This document shows positions 56,960-64,000 of a stretch of DNA of 64,000 nt, piece after piece (position 1 is the first letter of the stretch; each line of letters begins with the position of its first letter). The translations under genes were made by a program, and so were the position numbers. The notes below the pieces were generated by a model. The model saw only the letters and a list, made by a program, of their open reading frames with translations. It had not been told where the DNA came from and ran no database searches. Source of the DNA: DASQPR01 sp963724705 (GTDB lineage: Bacteria; Actinomycetota; Actinomycetes; Mycobacteriales; Micromonosporaceae); the NCBI GenBank assembly GCA_963724705.1, contig CAVRVS010000007.1, forward strand, positions 372,001 through 436,000, read 5' to 3'.

Positions 56960-57641
56960 TCAACCCCAGATCGCCAGGTCGGCTTCGTTGCCCTCGGGAT
57001 CGGCGAGAGTCCACCAGAGGGGTGCGTGGGAGTCGCTGACGACCCGGCCGCCGGCCGCGAGCGCGGCGTCAATTCGCGCCTGCACCTGGTCGTGCGGCAC
57101 GTAGATGTCGATATGGAACCGGTTGCGTTCGGTCCTCGGCGACTCCATCTGCTGGAACCAGAACGACGGGCCCTGGCGGTGTACGTCAAGCAGGTCCTCG
57201 TCGCCGAATGTGGCGTAGCCGAGCACCGCTTGCCAGAACGGCCGGACTTTGGCGATGTCCAGTGCGTCGATCGCAACCTGTACGTGCTGGACGTCCGTCG
57301 GGTCGGGCGGCGCCTGCAGCCGAGCGGCGGCGGCCGAGATCTCGCTGGCCAGACCGGCATCTCGGCTGGTGAGGCCCATGACCTCGACCGTACGCAGGCG
57401 GACGGTCACGCTCTCCGGCCGTACGTCGACGTCCGGGTCGTGGCCGGAAGCGGCTGCCAGCTCGCCGATGGCGTGCGACCAGGGCCGACCCGGCCGCGAA
57501 CGAGCCGGTCAGGAAGCGGGCCGACGCATACCCGGCACCCCACAGCACCCGCCAGTCATCGACGCCAGGAAAGGCGAAGAATTGCGCGGCCGTCAGCCGG
57601 CCGGCCGTATTTCCATTCGCAGAGCCCTCGGTATCGGTCAT
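56960..57641 (-). CDS. pterin carbinolamine dehydratase-like/VOC fusion protein (one frame break)
   Basis: About 227 residues. The N-terminal half has the 4a-hydroxytetrahydrobiopterin dehydratase pattern (VDDWRVLWGAGYASARFLTG, then GHDPDVDVRPESVTVRLRT and LTSRDAGLASEISAAA). The C-terminal half is a vicinal-oxygen-chelate domain (HVQVAIDALDIAKVRPFWQA, FHIDIYVPHDQVQARIDAA, PLWWTLADPEGNEADLAIWG). This fusion is known in actinobacteria. The frame breaks near 57480; removing one G gives SALSHAIGELAAASGHDPD. The ATG at 57641 is the start. It is convergent with the TrxR-like gene (10-base gap) and probably unrelated to the block. Confidence 0.82.
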
Positions 57642-58076
57642 GCTGCCACGCTAATGTCCATAGCGGACGATCGGCGGCCGGAACCGACCGACGTGTGGAA
57701 ATCCCTAGTCAGGTACCGGAGGCCGGCGCTCCGGTCACCTCGCCGCCGGTCCATACGCGTGGAGGATTGGTTCTGCCCCCAACTCTAGTAATGCCGGCGC
57801 TGTCGGCGCCTCGGGCGTAGCGTGGCAGTCAGGGCGCTACGGGGTTGGCCTGCATCGCGGATCGGCGGTCGCGCTTTTGTGCCGACCTCATGTCGCGTGG
57901 CTGGGTGCCGACCTTATGTCGCGTGGCCGGGCTGCTGATTCGAGGGGACCTGCTCGCCACAAGAGCGATCGTGCTGCAGTCCGTCACCCGGCACCGGGAT
58001 CCTGGCCTGGACTCACTCTGGTAGGCGCCGTAATCCTGGCCACGGGCCTCGCGCCCGTCATGACCTGGGGGCGGAT
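57642..58076. other. intergenic region with a duplicated 23-base segment
   Basis: No accepted gene. A rightward frame at 57877-58080 reads through the repeat and has no family resemblance. The repeat at 57879-57927 is the only structure seen. Confidence 0.4.
57879..57927. repeat. two direct copies of a 23-base segment
   Basis: GTGCCGACCTCATGTCGCGT plus GGC at 57879-57901 recurs at 57905-57927 with one C-to-T change, separated by three bases. It lies about 150 bases upstream of the DUF417 gene. It could be a recent tandem duplication or a regulator-binding pair. Confidence 0.7.
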
Positions 58077-58553
58077 ATGAGCACACGACACACACCGGCG
58101 AGCGACCTCGCGTTAGCAGGGTCTTCGGTCATGCGGGGCGGCCTGGCCACGACCCTGTTGTGGATCGGGGCGCTCAAGTTCACTGACGACGAGGTCCGCA
58201 ACGCTGAGGTTCTGGTCACGGCAAGCCCGCTGACGTCGCGGCTGCGGGAGAAGCTAGGTGCACGGAAGCTCGGAGCGGTTCTCGGCGTGACGCAGATAGT
58301 CCTGGGATCTTTGATCGCGGCGAAGCCAGTCGCTCCGCGCGCGTCGGCGGCAGGCAGCTTCGGGGCCGCGGCCATGATGCTCAGCACGCTCAGCTTCCTG
58401 GTCACGACGCCCGAAGCGTGGCAGGAAGGGCGGGGGATGCCGCGGCTGTCGACGCTGGGTGAGGCCCTGCTGAAGGACACCGTGCTTCTCGGTGCGGCTC
58501 TTCTCACGGCGGCCGAGTCGATGCGCGCCGCTCGCAGACGTACTCGCTTATAG
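58077..58553 (+). CDS. DUF417 (YkgB/RclC-like) membrane protein
   Basis: 158 residues with about four transmembrane helices. Family-type motifs: GLATTLLWIGALKFTDDEVR near the start, ASPLTSRLREKLGARKLGAV, FLVTTPEAWQEGRGMPRLST and GEALLKDTVLLGAALLTAAE at the end. E. coli RclC of this family is part of reactive-chlorine resistance; whether that holds here is unknown. The ATG at 58077 has GGGGG upstream. An NmrA-type gene follows on the same strand. Confidence 0.82.
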   Translation: MSTRHTPASDLALAGSSVMRGGLATTLLWIGALKFTDDEVRNAEVLVTASPLTSRLREKLGARKLGAVLGVTQIVLGSLIAAKPVAPRASAAGSFGAAAMMLSTLSFLVTTPEAWQEGRGMPRLSTLGEALLKDTVLLGAALLTAAESMRAARRRTRL

Positions 58554-58603
58554 GAGCGGGGGTGACGTCACGACCGACGGGCGCTGCACCGCACGAGTGA
58601 CGC

Positions 58604-58750
58604 ATGCTCACGTTCGTAGTCGAGGAAGAGCTTGCCCGCCGCAAGAACCGCCGGGTCTGCGCGCGCAACCAATCGCGAACCGAGCTTTCGCCTCTGCGCC
58701 TTCAACACCCGGACCTCATCTCCGAGCGCAAGGGAGAACCAGAGAAATGA
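58604..58750 (+). CDS. possible 48-residue protein coupled to the NmrA-type gene
   Basis: A short frame from the ATG at 58604 (MLTFVVEEELARRKNRRVCA to the end SERKGEPEK) stops at 58750 in an ATGA overlap with the next start at 58747. The overlap and basic composition are suggestive, but there is no ribosome binding site or recognisable family. It may be the remnant of a longer gene. Confidence 0.25.
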   Translation: MLTFVVEEELARRKNRRVCARNQSRTELSPLRLQHPDLISERKGEPEK

Positions 58751-59434
58751 AGATCGCTGTCATCGGCGGGACTGGGCTCATCGGATCGCAGGTAGTTGCG
58801 ATCCTGAACGGCGCGGACATGAGGCCGTGCGCACGCCGTCCACGGTCTGGACCTGCTCGGCGACTGCCTACCTTCGAACCTGACGCCTCGATGCGCTGCG
58901 TTCTTCCAGCAGACGATGGACAACCTGCTGGCGGCCGGCAGCGTCGCCGGCGTCGGCCACGCCGTCATCCTCTCGATCGTGGGCGCCGAGAAGGTACCGG
59001 CCCTCGTCTACTACCGCGCGAAGGTGTTACAGGAAGACATCCTCAAGGCCGGCCCGCTGCCGTACTCGATCGTCCGCGCTACGCAGTTCTTCGAGTTCCT
59101 GGACGCGACCATGTCGTCGACAGCAGACGAGAACACCGTCCGCCTGCCCGCCACCAAGGTTCAGCCGATCGCCTCAGCCGACGTCGCACAAGCCGTGGCC
59201 GACGTCAGCGTCGGCGCGCCGCTGCACGGCACCCGCAACATCGCCGGCCCCGAAGTATTCGCGCTCGATGAACTCGGCAAGATCGCCCTCGCGGCGCACG
59301 ATGACTACCGCACGGTCGTGACCGACAACACCGCCGGCATGTTTGGCGCCGCCTCGGGCGACGCCTTGATCGCCGAGGACGGCGCGGTCATCGGCAAGAC
59401 GACATACCGCGAGTGGCTCGCGCGTTTGACGTAG
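58747..59434 (+). CDS. NmrA-type NAD(P)-binding SDR protein, damaged N-terminal third
   Basis: The start MKIAVIGGTGLIGSQVVAIL has the Rossmann GGTGLIG. From 58916 the text is MDNLLAAGSVAGVGHAVILS, ALVYYRAKVLQEDILKAGPL (active-site YxxxK), PYSIVRATQFFEFLDA and a normal C-terminus to ARLT. Between 58810 and 58915 the frame changes at least twice and the segment is shorter than in relatives I remember (which have about 20 more residues there). This could be a real deletion or clustered errors. Atypical SDR reductases of this kind often sense or reduce small molecules. Confidence 0.7.
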
Positions 59435-59497
59435 ACCGACGTGAATTCTCGTTCGCGGAGTAGCCACCGGTGGCCGCCGGCTGGGTCAGGGAGATCC

Positions 59498-59529
59498 AAA
59501 AAAACCGGCTCCCCGTTGCGGGAAACCGG
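59498..59529 (-). terminator. intrinsic terminator of the tRNA-Ser/tRNA-Arg unit
   Basis: Read leftwards: an 11-base stem (59519-59529 with 59505-59515, two G-T wobbles), a three-base loop, then an uninterrupted seven-base T-run. It lies directly downstream of tRNA-Arg. It is the only classical T-tailed terminator in the window. Confidence 0.92.
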
Positions 59530-59542
59530 CTTTGATGTGCTG

Positions 59543-59615
59543 CGCGCCCGAAGGGATTCGAACCCCCAACCTTCTGATCCGTAGTCAGATGCTCTATCCG
59601 TTGAGCTACGGGCGC
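59543..59615 (-). tRNA. tRNA-Arg (anticodon ACG)
   Basis: 73 bases, read leftwards. The acceptor GCGCCCG pairs with CGGGCGC, the anticodon stem TCTGA/TCAGA has loop CTACGGA (anticodon ACG), and the T loop is TTCGAAT. CCA is not encoded. The wobble adenosine is the target of TadA, encoded at 28952-29440. Confidence 0.96.
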
Positions 59616-59649
59616 TTGTGCCCAGCCAGTGTACATACCCGACCAGACG

Positions 59650-59739
59650 CGGAGGCTCCGGGATTCGAACCCGGGAGGGGCGATAAACCCCAACCGCATT
59701 AGCAGTGCGGCGCCATAGACCGGACTAGGCGAAGCCTCC
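59650..59739 (-). tRNA. tRNA-Ser (anticodon GCT)
   Basis: 90-base class II tRNA read leftwards. The acceptor GGAGGCT pairs with AGCCTCC, the anticodon stem CCGCA/TGCGG has loop CTGCTAA (anticodon GCT), and there is a long variable arm and T loop TTCGAAT. It is 34 bases upstream of tRNA-Arg and probably in the same transcript. Confidence 0.96.
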
Positions 59740-59899
59740 CCGATGGTCCACGTGACCACCGCCGGTCGAGAATACAGGCCGCCGGGCAGCCGGGCAAAGC
59801 GACTACCAGCAGCCTAGCCGCGACATGTCGACGACCGATATGCGGAATCGCCGCGTCGCGGGCAGCGACCATGAAGAACGAATACTAGGCTCACCCACC

Positions 59900-60508
59900 A
59901 TGGGGCAGGACACGGCTGATTCGGCGCGCGAAAGTGAGCCGAACGCCACATCGCGTCGACGCCCGCCGGCCTCACCGCCCGCGGCGCTGTTCCTGCCGCC
60001 GGTCATCACGCCCCAATCCGACGGTACGGACGACCCGACGCCCCCACCGACGCAGCGATCGTCCGGTGGTCCGGAGGTCGTGAAGCCGGCCACCCGTTCG
60101 GCCGCACCGATGGCCGCATTCCAAGCACCACCCACGCCACGGTCATCGGCCGACGAACCGCCGAGCCCACCCGCGCATCGGGAGAGGCCGTCGACGACGG
60201 TGTTCACGCCGCGTCCGATCGAGCCGACCCCCGCGCCCTCGAACGGTTCGGAGCGGGGAGCGGTCGCTCCGCGCAAGGCGAACGGCGCTGCGGTCCGCCG
60301 GCCGGCCGACACTGACCGGCTCGAAACGCAGCCGGCCGAATCGCGGCCCGCCGAAGCCCAGCCAGCCGAGTCGGTGCCGACCGAAGTCCAGCCCGTCGAG
60401 TCCCGGCCCGCCGAAGTCCGACGCCGCCAGGCCCGGACCGCCGATGGCAGCCCTGCGGCGCCGCGGCGTCGCGCCGATCGAACTCCGCGCGCCGATCCGT
60501 TGGGGTGA
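59900..60508 (+). CDS. proline-rich low-complexity protein, possibly the N-terminal part of the next gene
   Basis: 202 residues from the ATG at 59900, rich in Pro, Ala, Arg and Thr, with PAESRPAEAQPAES-type repeats near the end and no folded domain. TACTAG at about 59884 could be a -10 element for a near-leaderless start. The stop overlaps the GTG of the downstream frame (GTGA). Both frames have the same low-complexity character around the junction, so one protein split by a single-base deletion is as likely as two genes. Confidence 0.45.
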   Translation: MGQDTADSARESEPNATSRRRPPASPPAALFLPPVITPQSDGTDDPTPPPTQRSSGGPEVVKPATRSAAPMAAFQAPPTPRSSADEPPSPPAHRERPSTTVFTPRPIEPTPAPSNGSERGAVAPRKANGAAVRRPADTDRLETQPAESRPAEAQPAESVPTEVQPVESRPAEVRRRQARTADGSPAAPRRRADRTPRADPLG

Positions 60509-61689
60509 CACCGGCCGACGAACCCCCAAACGAGGCGGCCCAGTCCCGAGCCGAGGCCGAGAACACGGTCACCGCCGCGCCCATCCGCCGGGCTCCGCGG
60601 AAGACCGTGCGCCCCGCGGTTACCCCGGTCGACCCGCCGGGCGCCGGGTCAGACGGGACGACTTCGGTCGCGCACCCAGCCGATCCTCCGTCCCCGGCCG
60701 CCTCGCCAACCCGCCGGGCCCGCAAGGCACCGGCCGATCAATCGGCGGTCCCAGCACGTCGAGCAGCGCGCAAGACGACTGCAGCGGCACCAGCCGATCC
60801 AGCCGCCGAGCCGGCGCAGACCGCCGAGCCGCAGCCGACCGAGCCGCCTTCAGTCGAGCCGGCCGCGACACCGACGCAGGTGCCACGCAGGCGCGCAGTA
60901 ACCGTGGCCAAGGACCCGACGGCTACGGCGAAGCCTCAACCTGCCGCATCGGTTCCGCCCGACGGCGTCATCGTTGCGACGACGCCGACGAAGTCGGCCA
61001 GACCGCGAAAGCGGACCACCGCGAGCGCAGTCGCAGTCGCAGAGCCCGCGGCAACCGAGCCCGCGACCGTACCGAGTTACGGCGAGATGTGGGCTGCCGT
61101 ACGAGATCGGCCACACCGTACGCCGGCCGCGCTGGCCCTGGCGGCTGTGGCGCATTACGGCACCGCGGCCGGGGATCAGGCAGCTTGGCTTCGCGAGACG
61201 TATCCGAGCGTGGGCATCGATCGGCTCACCCGGGTCGCGATCCGCGACGCGCAGCGGCGCGCCCGCGTCGCTACGGCCGCCGCCGTCCTGCCACTCGGCG
61301 GGCTCGCTTCGATCGCGACCCAGTTGTGGACGCATGCGCGGCTCGTACTCGAGGTCGCCGCCCTCCACGGGGTCGATCCCCGAGAGCCGGCCCGTGCGGC
61401 CGAGATTCTCGCCCTGCTGGAGATCTATCCGGACCTTGGCGCGGCGGCCGCCGCCGTACGTGGTGTGACCGACGATGCGGACGCATCGACCGATAGCAGC
61501 CGGAACGTTCCCGCCTTGCCGAAGCTCGGCGCGGTCGCGGCGACGTTGGTCCGCAGCGGCGTGTCCCGTGCCGTACCCGGGGGTGGTGTTGTCCTTGCCG
61601 GCCTGGCCGGCGCGGCGGACGTCGCCGAGGTCGCCGCCCGCGCGACCCGCTTCTACCGGGCTTTCCGCGAAGACCGGGCCGCCCGCTAG
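60505..61689 (+). CDS. EcsC-like protein with a disordered N-terminus
   Basis: 394 residues. The first 200 are Pro/Ala/Thr-rich with Arg/Lys clusters (TRRARKAPADQ, PRKRTTASAV). The C-terminal 190 form a helical domain: PSYGEMWAAVRDRPHRTPAA, AAAVLPLGGLASIATQLWTH, ALHGVDPREPARAAEILALL and GGGVVLAGLAGAADVAEVAA, which resembles the EcsC family of membrane-associated proteins. The start is a GTG overlapping the previous stop. The stop overlaps the convergent CrtI-like gene by four bases. The function is unknown. Confidence 0.65.
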   Translation: MTPADEPPNEAAQSRAEAENTVTAAPIRRAPRKTVRPAVTPVDPPGAGSDGTTSVAHPADPPSPAASPTRRARKAPADQSAVPARRAARKTTAAAPADPAAEPAQTAEPQPTEPPSVEPAATPTQVPRRRAVTVAKDPTATAKPQPAASVPPDGVIVATTPTKSARPRKRTTASAVAVAEPAATEPATVPSYGEMWAAVRDRPHRTPAALALAAVAHYGTAAGDQAAWLRETYPSVGIDRLTRVAIRDAQRRARVATAAAVLPLGGLASIATQLWTHARLVLEVAALHGVDPREPARAAEILALLEIYPDLGAAAAAVRGVTDDADASTDSSRNVPALPKLGAVAATLVRSGVSRAVPGGGVVLAGLAGAADVAEVAARATRFYRAFREDRAAR

Positions 61690-63305
61690 GACCGGCGCCC
61701 GAGCCGGCGCAGGACGCCCTGGTCGCGGCGGATCTGGCCCACCACGTTGCGGCCCGGCACGCCGGTCACGCCGCCGCCGCCGTGGGTCGCGGAGCCGGCC
61801 TGGTACAGGCCCTTGATCGGGGTACGGAGATCGGCATAACCGGCCGCCGGACGCATGTGGAACATCTGGCCGGGCGTCAGCTCGCCGTGGAAGATATTGC
61901 CGCCGACCAGGCCGTATTCGGTCTGCATCTCGTACGGTCCGATCACCTGGCGCCCGACGATCGAGTCGATGAATCCGGGCGCGACCGCGTCCATTCGTGC
62001 GGTCAGCCGGTCGGCGTACGCGGTCAGCGCCTCGGGATGCGGCGCATCGGCGAACGACGCAGGCACCCACTGCGTGAACATCGAGACGATGTGGTGGCCC
62101 TCGGGCGCCAACGAGTCGTCGAAGACCGACGGGATGCAGATGTCGGCGAACGGCAGTTCGGCGGCGCGACCGGCCGACGCGTCCTGGAACGCCCGCTCGA
62201 CGTCGTCCAGCGATTCGGACAGCACGATCGTGCCGCCGTGGATCTGCGGGTCGTACGTCGGGTGCGAGGTGAACGTCGGCAGCTTGTCCACCGCAAAGTT
62301 GACCTTCACCGTGCCGGACCGGGTCTGGTACGAGGAGATGTCGGCCACGAAGTCATCGGGCAGTTCGCTGCGATCGACCAGATCGAGGAACGCGATCTTC
62401 GGATGGACCGTCGCAACGACCACCGGCGCGGTGATCTCCTCGCCGGACTCGAGTACGACGCCGCGTACCCGCCCGCCGGCCGTGATGATCCGGGACACCG
62501 CCGCCGACGTACGGATCTCGGCCCCGGCCGCCCGCGCCGACGACGCGATCGCGTTGGAGATCGCACCCATGCCACCCCGGGCGAAACCCCACGCGCCGGT
62601 CTGACCCTCGACGGCGTCGCCGACATGGTGGTGCAGCATGACGTACGCCGTGCCGGCGCTCCGCGGCCCGGCCCACATGCCGATGACACCGGACACCGAC
62701 AGCACGCCCCGCATCGCGTCCGACTCGAAGCGCTCCTCGACGACATCGGCCAGACTCGCCGTGAACAGTCGCGTCAGGTCGTACGCGGCCCGGACGTCCA
62801 CGCCCCGCAGTTGCTTGACCAGCGCCGCCTGGGCGAGCAGATCGGCCGGCCGTTTCGAGCCGAGCTTCGGCGGGATCTGTTGCAGCAGCGGGCCGACGAG
62901 TTTGCCGAGCCCGGCGAACCAGTGCTCCCAGCCAACGTAGGCGTCGGCGTCCTTCTTGGAGAACTTCGCGATCTCGCCATGGCGGGCCGCCGGATCGTCC
63001 GGCAGCGCGAGGTAGCGGCCGTCCCGGCGCGGCGCGAAGTACGGACCCTGCGGGTAGACGTGGTAGCCGTACCGAACCAGGTCAAGATCGCGCACCATCT
63101 GCGGCGAGAGCCAGCTCACGACGTACGACAGCGAGGTCACCGTGTAGTCGGGGCCGAACGGATGCTCGGAGACGGCGGCACCGCCGACGATCGGGCGCCG
63201 TTCGAGCACGAGCACGCGCTGCCCGGCCCGAGCCAGATACGCCGCCGCGACCAGGCCGTTGTGGCCACCGCCGATGATCACCGCGTCGTAGTTGTTGCTG
63301 GTCAC
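61686..63305 (-). CDS. CrtI/PYROXD2-like FAD-dependent oxidoreductase
   Basis: 539 residues. N-terminal FAD motif DAVIIGGGHNGLVAAAYLAR followed by LVLERRPIVGGAAVSEHPFG, the phytoene-desaturase-type arrangement. The middle has ARGGMGAISNAIASSARAAG and the C-terminal FAD motif is GLYQAGSATHGGGGVTGVPG. Such proteins in actinobacteria are often called phytoene dehydrogenase-like but match the PYROXD2 group, whose substrate is unclear; no carotenoid genes are nearby. The GTG at 63305 has GGGGAGG upstream. The frame is intact. Confidence 0.9.
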   Translation of the reverse strand: MTSNNYDAVIIGGGHNGLVAAAYLARAGQRVLVLERRPIVGGAAVSEHPFGPDYTVTSLSYVVSWLSPQMVRDLDLVRYGYHVYPQGPYFAPRRDGRYLALPDDPAARHGEIAKFSKKDADAYVGWEHWFAGLGKLVGPLLQQIPPKLGSKRPADLLAQAALVKQLRGVDVRAAYDLTRLFTASLADVVEERFESDAMRGVLSVSGVIGMWAGPRSAGTAYVMLHHHVGDAVEGQTGAWGFARGGMGAISNAIASSARAAGAEIRTSAAVSRIITAGGRVRGVVLESGEEITAPVVVATVHPKIAFLDLVDRSELPDDFVADISSYQTRSGTVKVNFAVDKLPTFTSHPTYDPQIHGGTIVLSESLDDVERAFQDASAGRAAELPFADICIPSVFDDSLAPEGHHIVSMFTQWVPASFADAPHPEALTAYADRLTARMDAVAPGFIDSIVGRQVIGPYEMQTEYGLVGGNIFHGELTPGQMFHMRPAAGYADLRTPIKGLYQAGSATHGGGGVTGVPGRNVVGQIRRDQGVLRRLGRRS

Positions 63306-63449
63306 GCCATGCCTCCCCGAGCGCCGCGACGCCACCCGGCGCCACCGCGTGACTGACAGCATTACTGATGATCCGCTCAGGCAAAAGCCCCTGCTGGCCC
63401 GTGCTGGCCCCTGCTGGGATCTCAGCTGTGTTGCTGCCGATTGCCGACG

Positions 63450-64000
63450 CTACGGGACGAGACCGGGGAACCAGCGGTGCAGATACGGCCGGAGCAACGC
63501 GTACCCGACGAAGGACACGATGTCGAGGATCGAGTGGGCGACGATGAGCGGCGTCACCCGGCCGTACCGGCGGTAGAACGACGCGAAGATCACGCCCATG
63601 ACGGCGTTGCCGATGAACGCGCCGAAGCCCTGATAAAGGTGGTAGGAGCCGCGGATCACCGCCGACAGCGCGATCGCGGCCGGCGTCCGCCAGCGCAGGT
63701 CGCGGAGCCGGGTGAGTAGATAGCCGACGACGATGACCTCTTCGTTCACCGCGTTCTGGATCGCCGACAGGATCAGCACCGGGATCGCCCACCAGATGTG
63801 CGGCAACGACGCCGGCACCACGTTCGCGCTGATGCCGAGCGCCCGGGCCGCGACATACAACCCGATTCCGGGTACGCCGATGAGCGCGGCCAGACCGACG
63901 CCGATGCCGGCGTCGCGTCCGGGCCGTCGGGCGTCCAGGCCCAGCACGCGGAACGGGTTGCCGTGGTCGCGGCGCAGCAGGTGGATCACGAGCGCAACGG
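63450..64000 (-). CDS. CPBP family intramembrane metalloprotease, 5' end outside the window
   Basis: The frame is open to the right edge, so the true start lies outside. About 183 residues are visible, with several hydrophobic helices. CPBP/CAAX-protease motifs: NAVNEEVIVVGYLLTRL (the EE pair followed by R), RGSYHLYQGFGAFIGNAVMG (with H) and VAHSILDIVSF (with H and N-position D). These are type-II CAAX prenyl endopeptidase-like or bacteriocin-immunity proteins; the natural substrate cannot be inferred. Confidence 0.88.
   Translation of the reverse strand, partial: VALVIHLLRRDHGNPFRVLGLDARRPGRDAGIGVGLAALIGVPGIGLYVAARALGISANVVPASLPHIWWAIPVLILSAIQNAVNEEVIVVGYLLTRLRDLRWRTPAAIALSAVIRGSYHLYQGFGAFIGNAVMGVIFASFYRRYGRVTPLIVAHSILDIVSFVGYALLRPYLHRWFPGLVP

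Noticed and set aside
57877..58080. 67-residue frame ending at the DUF417 start
   Set aside because: It is built largely from the direct repeat and has no family resemblance; the hydrophobic end is probably chance.
59498..59739. tRNA-Arg/tRNA-Ser as an integration site for a mobile element
   Set aside because: No integrase, no duplicated tRNA 3' end and no change in composition next to them.
61686..63305. Carotenoid biosynthesis role for the CrtI-like gene
   Set aside because: No phytoene synthase, lycopene cyclase or isoprenoid gene is nearby, and the motifs fit the PYROXD2 group as well.

Overview
The window is chromosomal DNA from a high-GC actinobacterium. Markers include the lysC-asd pair, an actinobacterial-type leuA, the run recR-ybaB-dnaX-SRP RNA-tRNA-Ser, tadA with its associated-protein gene, argS, lipobox lipoproteins and the DUF6230/DUF6114 membrane pair. 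There is no rRNA, prophage, transposase, integrase or CRISPR array. I cannot name the genus.

Layout. 0-6.4 kb: an isochorismatase-like hydrolase, lysC-asd, a lipoprotein and leuA, the last preceded by a candidate leucine-responsive leader with a 27-residue leader peptide containing three consecutive Leu codons. 6.4-12.7 kb: a complete Opp-type peptide importer in the order C-A-B-D-F. 13-18.7 kb: recR, ybaB, an MFS exporter, dnaX, SRP RNA and tRNA-Ser(GGA). 18.8-27 kb: secreted or anchored small proteins, a family III CoA-transferase, a lipid kinase with a PAP2 phosphatase, and two APH-fold kinases. 28-33.9 kb: tRNA-Ser(CGA), purine nucleoside phosphorylase, tadA, tyrA and a PolX-like PHP protein. 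34-43 kb: a DUF885 hydrolase, a beta-propeller/CWB2 lipoprotein, argS and DUF6114/DUF6230. 43.5-57.6 kb: the most unusual block (next paragraph). 58-64 kb: a DUF417 membrane protein, a damaged NmrA-type reductase, tRNA-Arg(ACG), tRNA-Ser(GCT), an EcsC-like protein, a CrtI-like oxidoreductase and a CPBP protease cut by the window end.

The 44.6-57 kb block combines an Fe(III)/small-molecule-type ABC importer (Tat lipoprotein binding protein, double-length permease, ATPase), a thioredoxin, a glutaredoxin-DinB fusion, a UGSC-type protein with a CGSC motif fused to a second large domain, an MmgE/PrpD protein, a ThDP-dependent enzyme and a CASC-motif thioredoxin-reductase-like flavoprotein. Three promoter-bearing gaps in it share a GTATGC word. 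I read it as an uptake-plus-catabolism module for an unknown substrate with dithiol chemistry at its centre. The substrate cannot be read from the sequence.

Quality. At least 17 genes are interrupted by single-base shifts. Where I can reconstruct the reading frame, about 26 are one-base insertions and only three or four are deletions. They cluster (nine in the DUF885 gene, three each in oppF and deoD), while lysC, asd, dnaX and argS are intact. This looks like insertion-biased sequencing error, not pseudogenisation, so broken genes are given as single CDS spans with the break points named.
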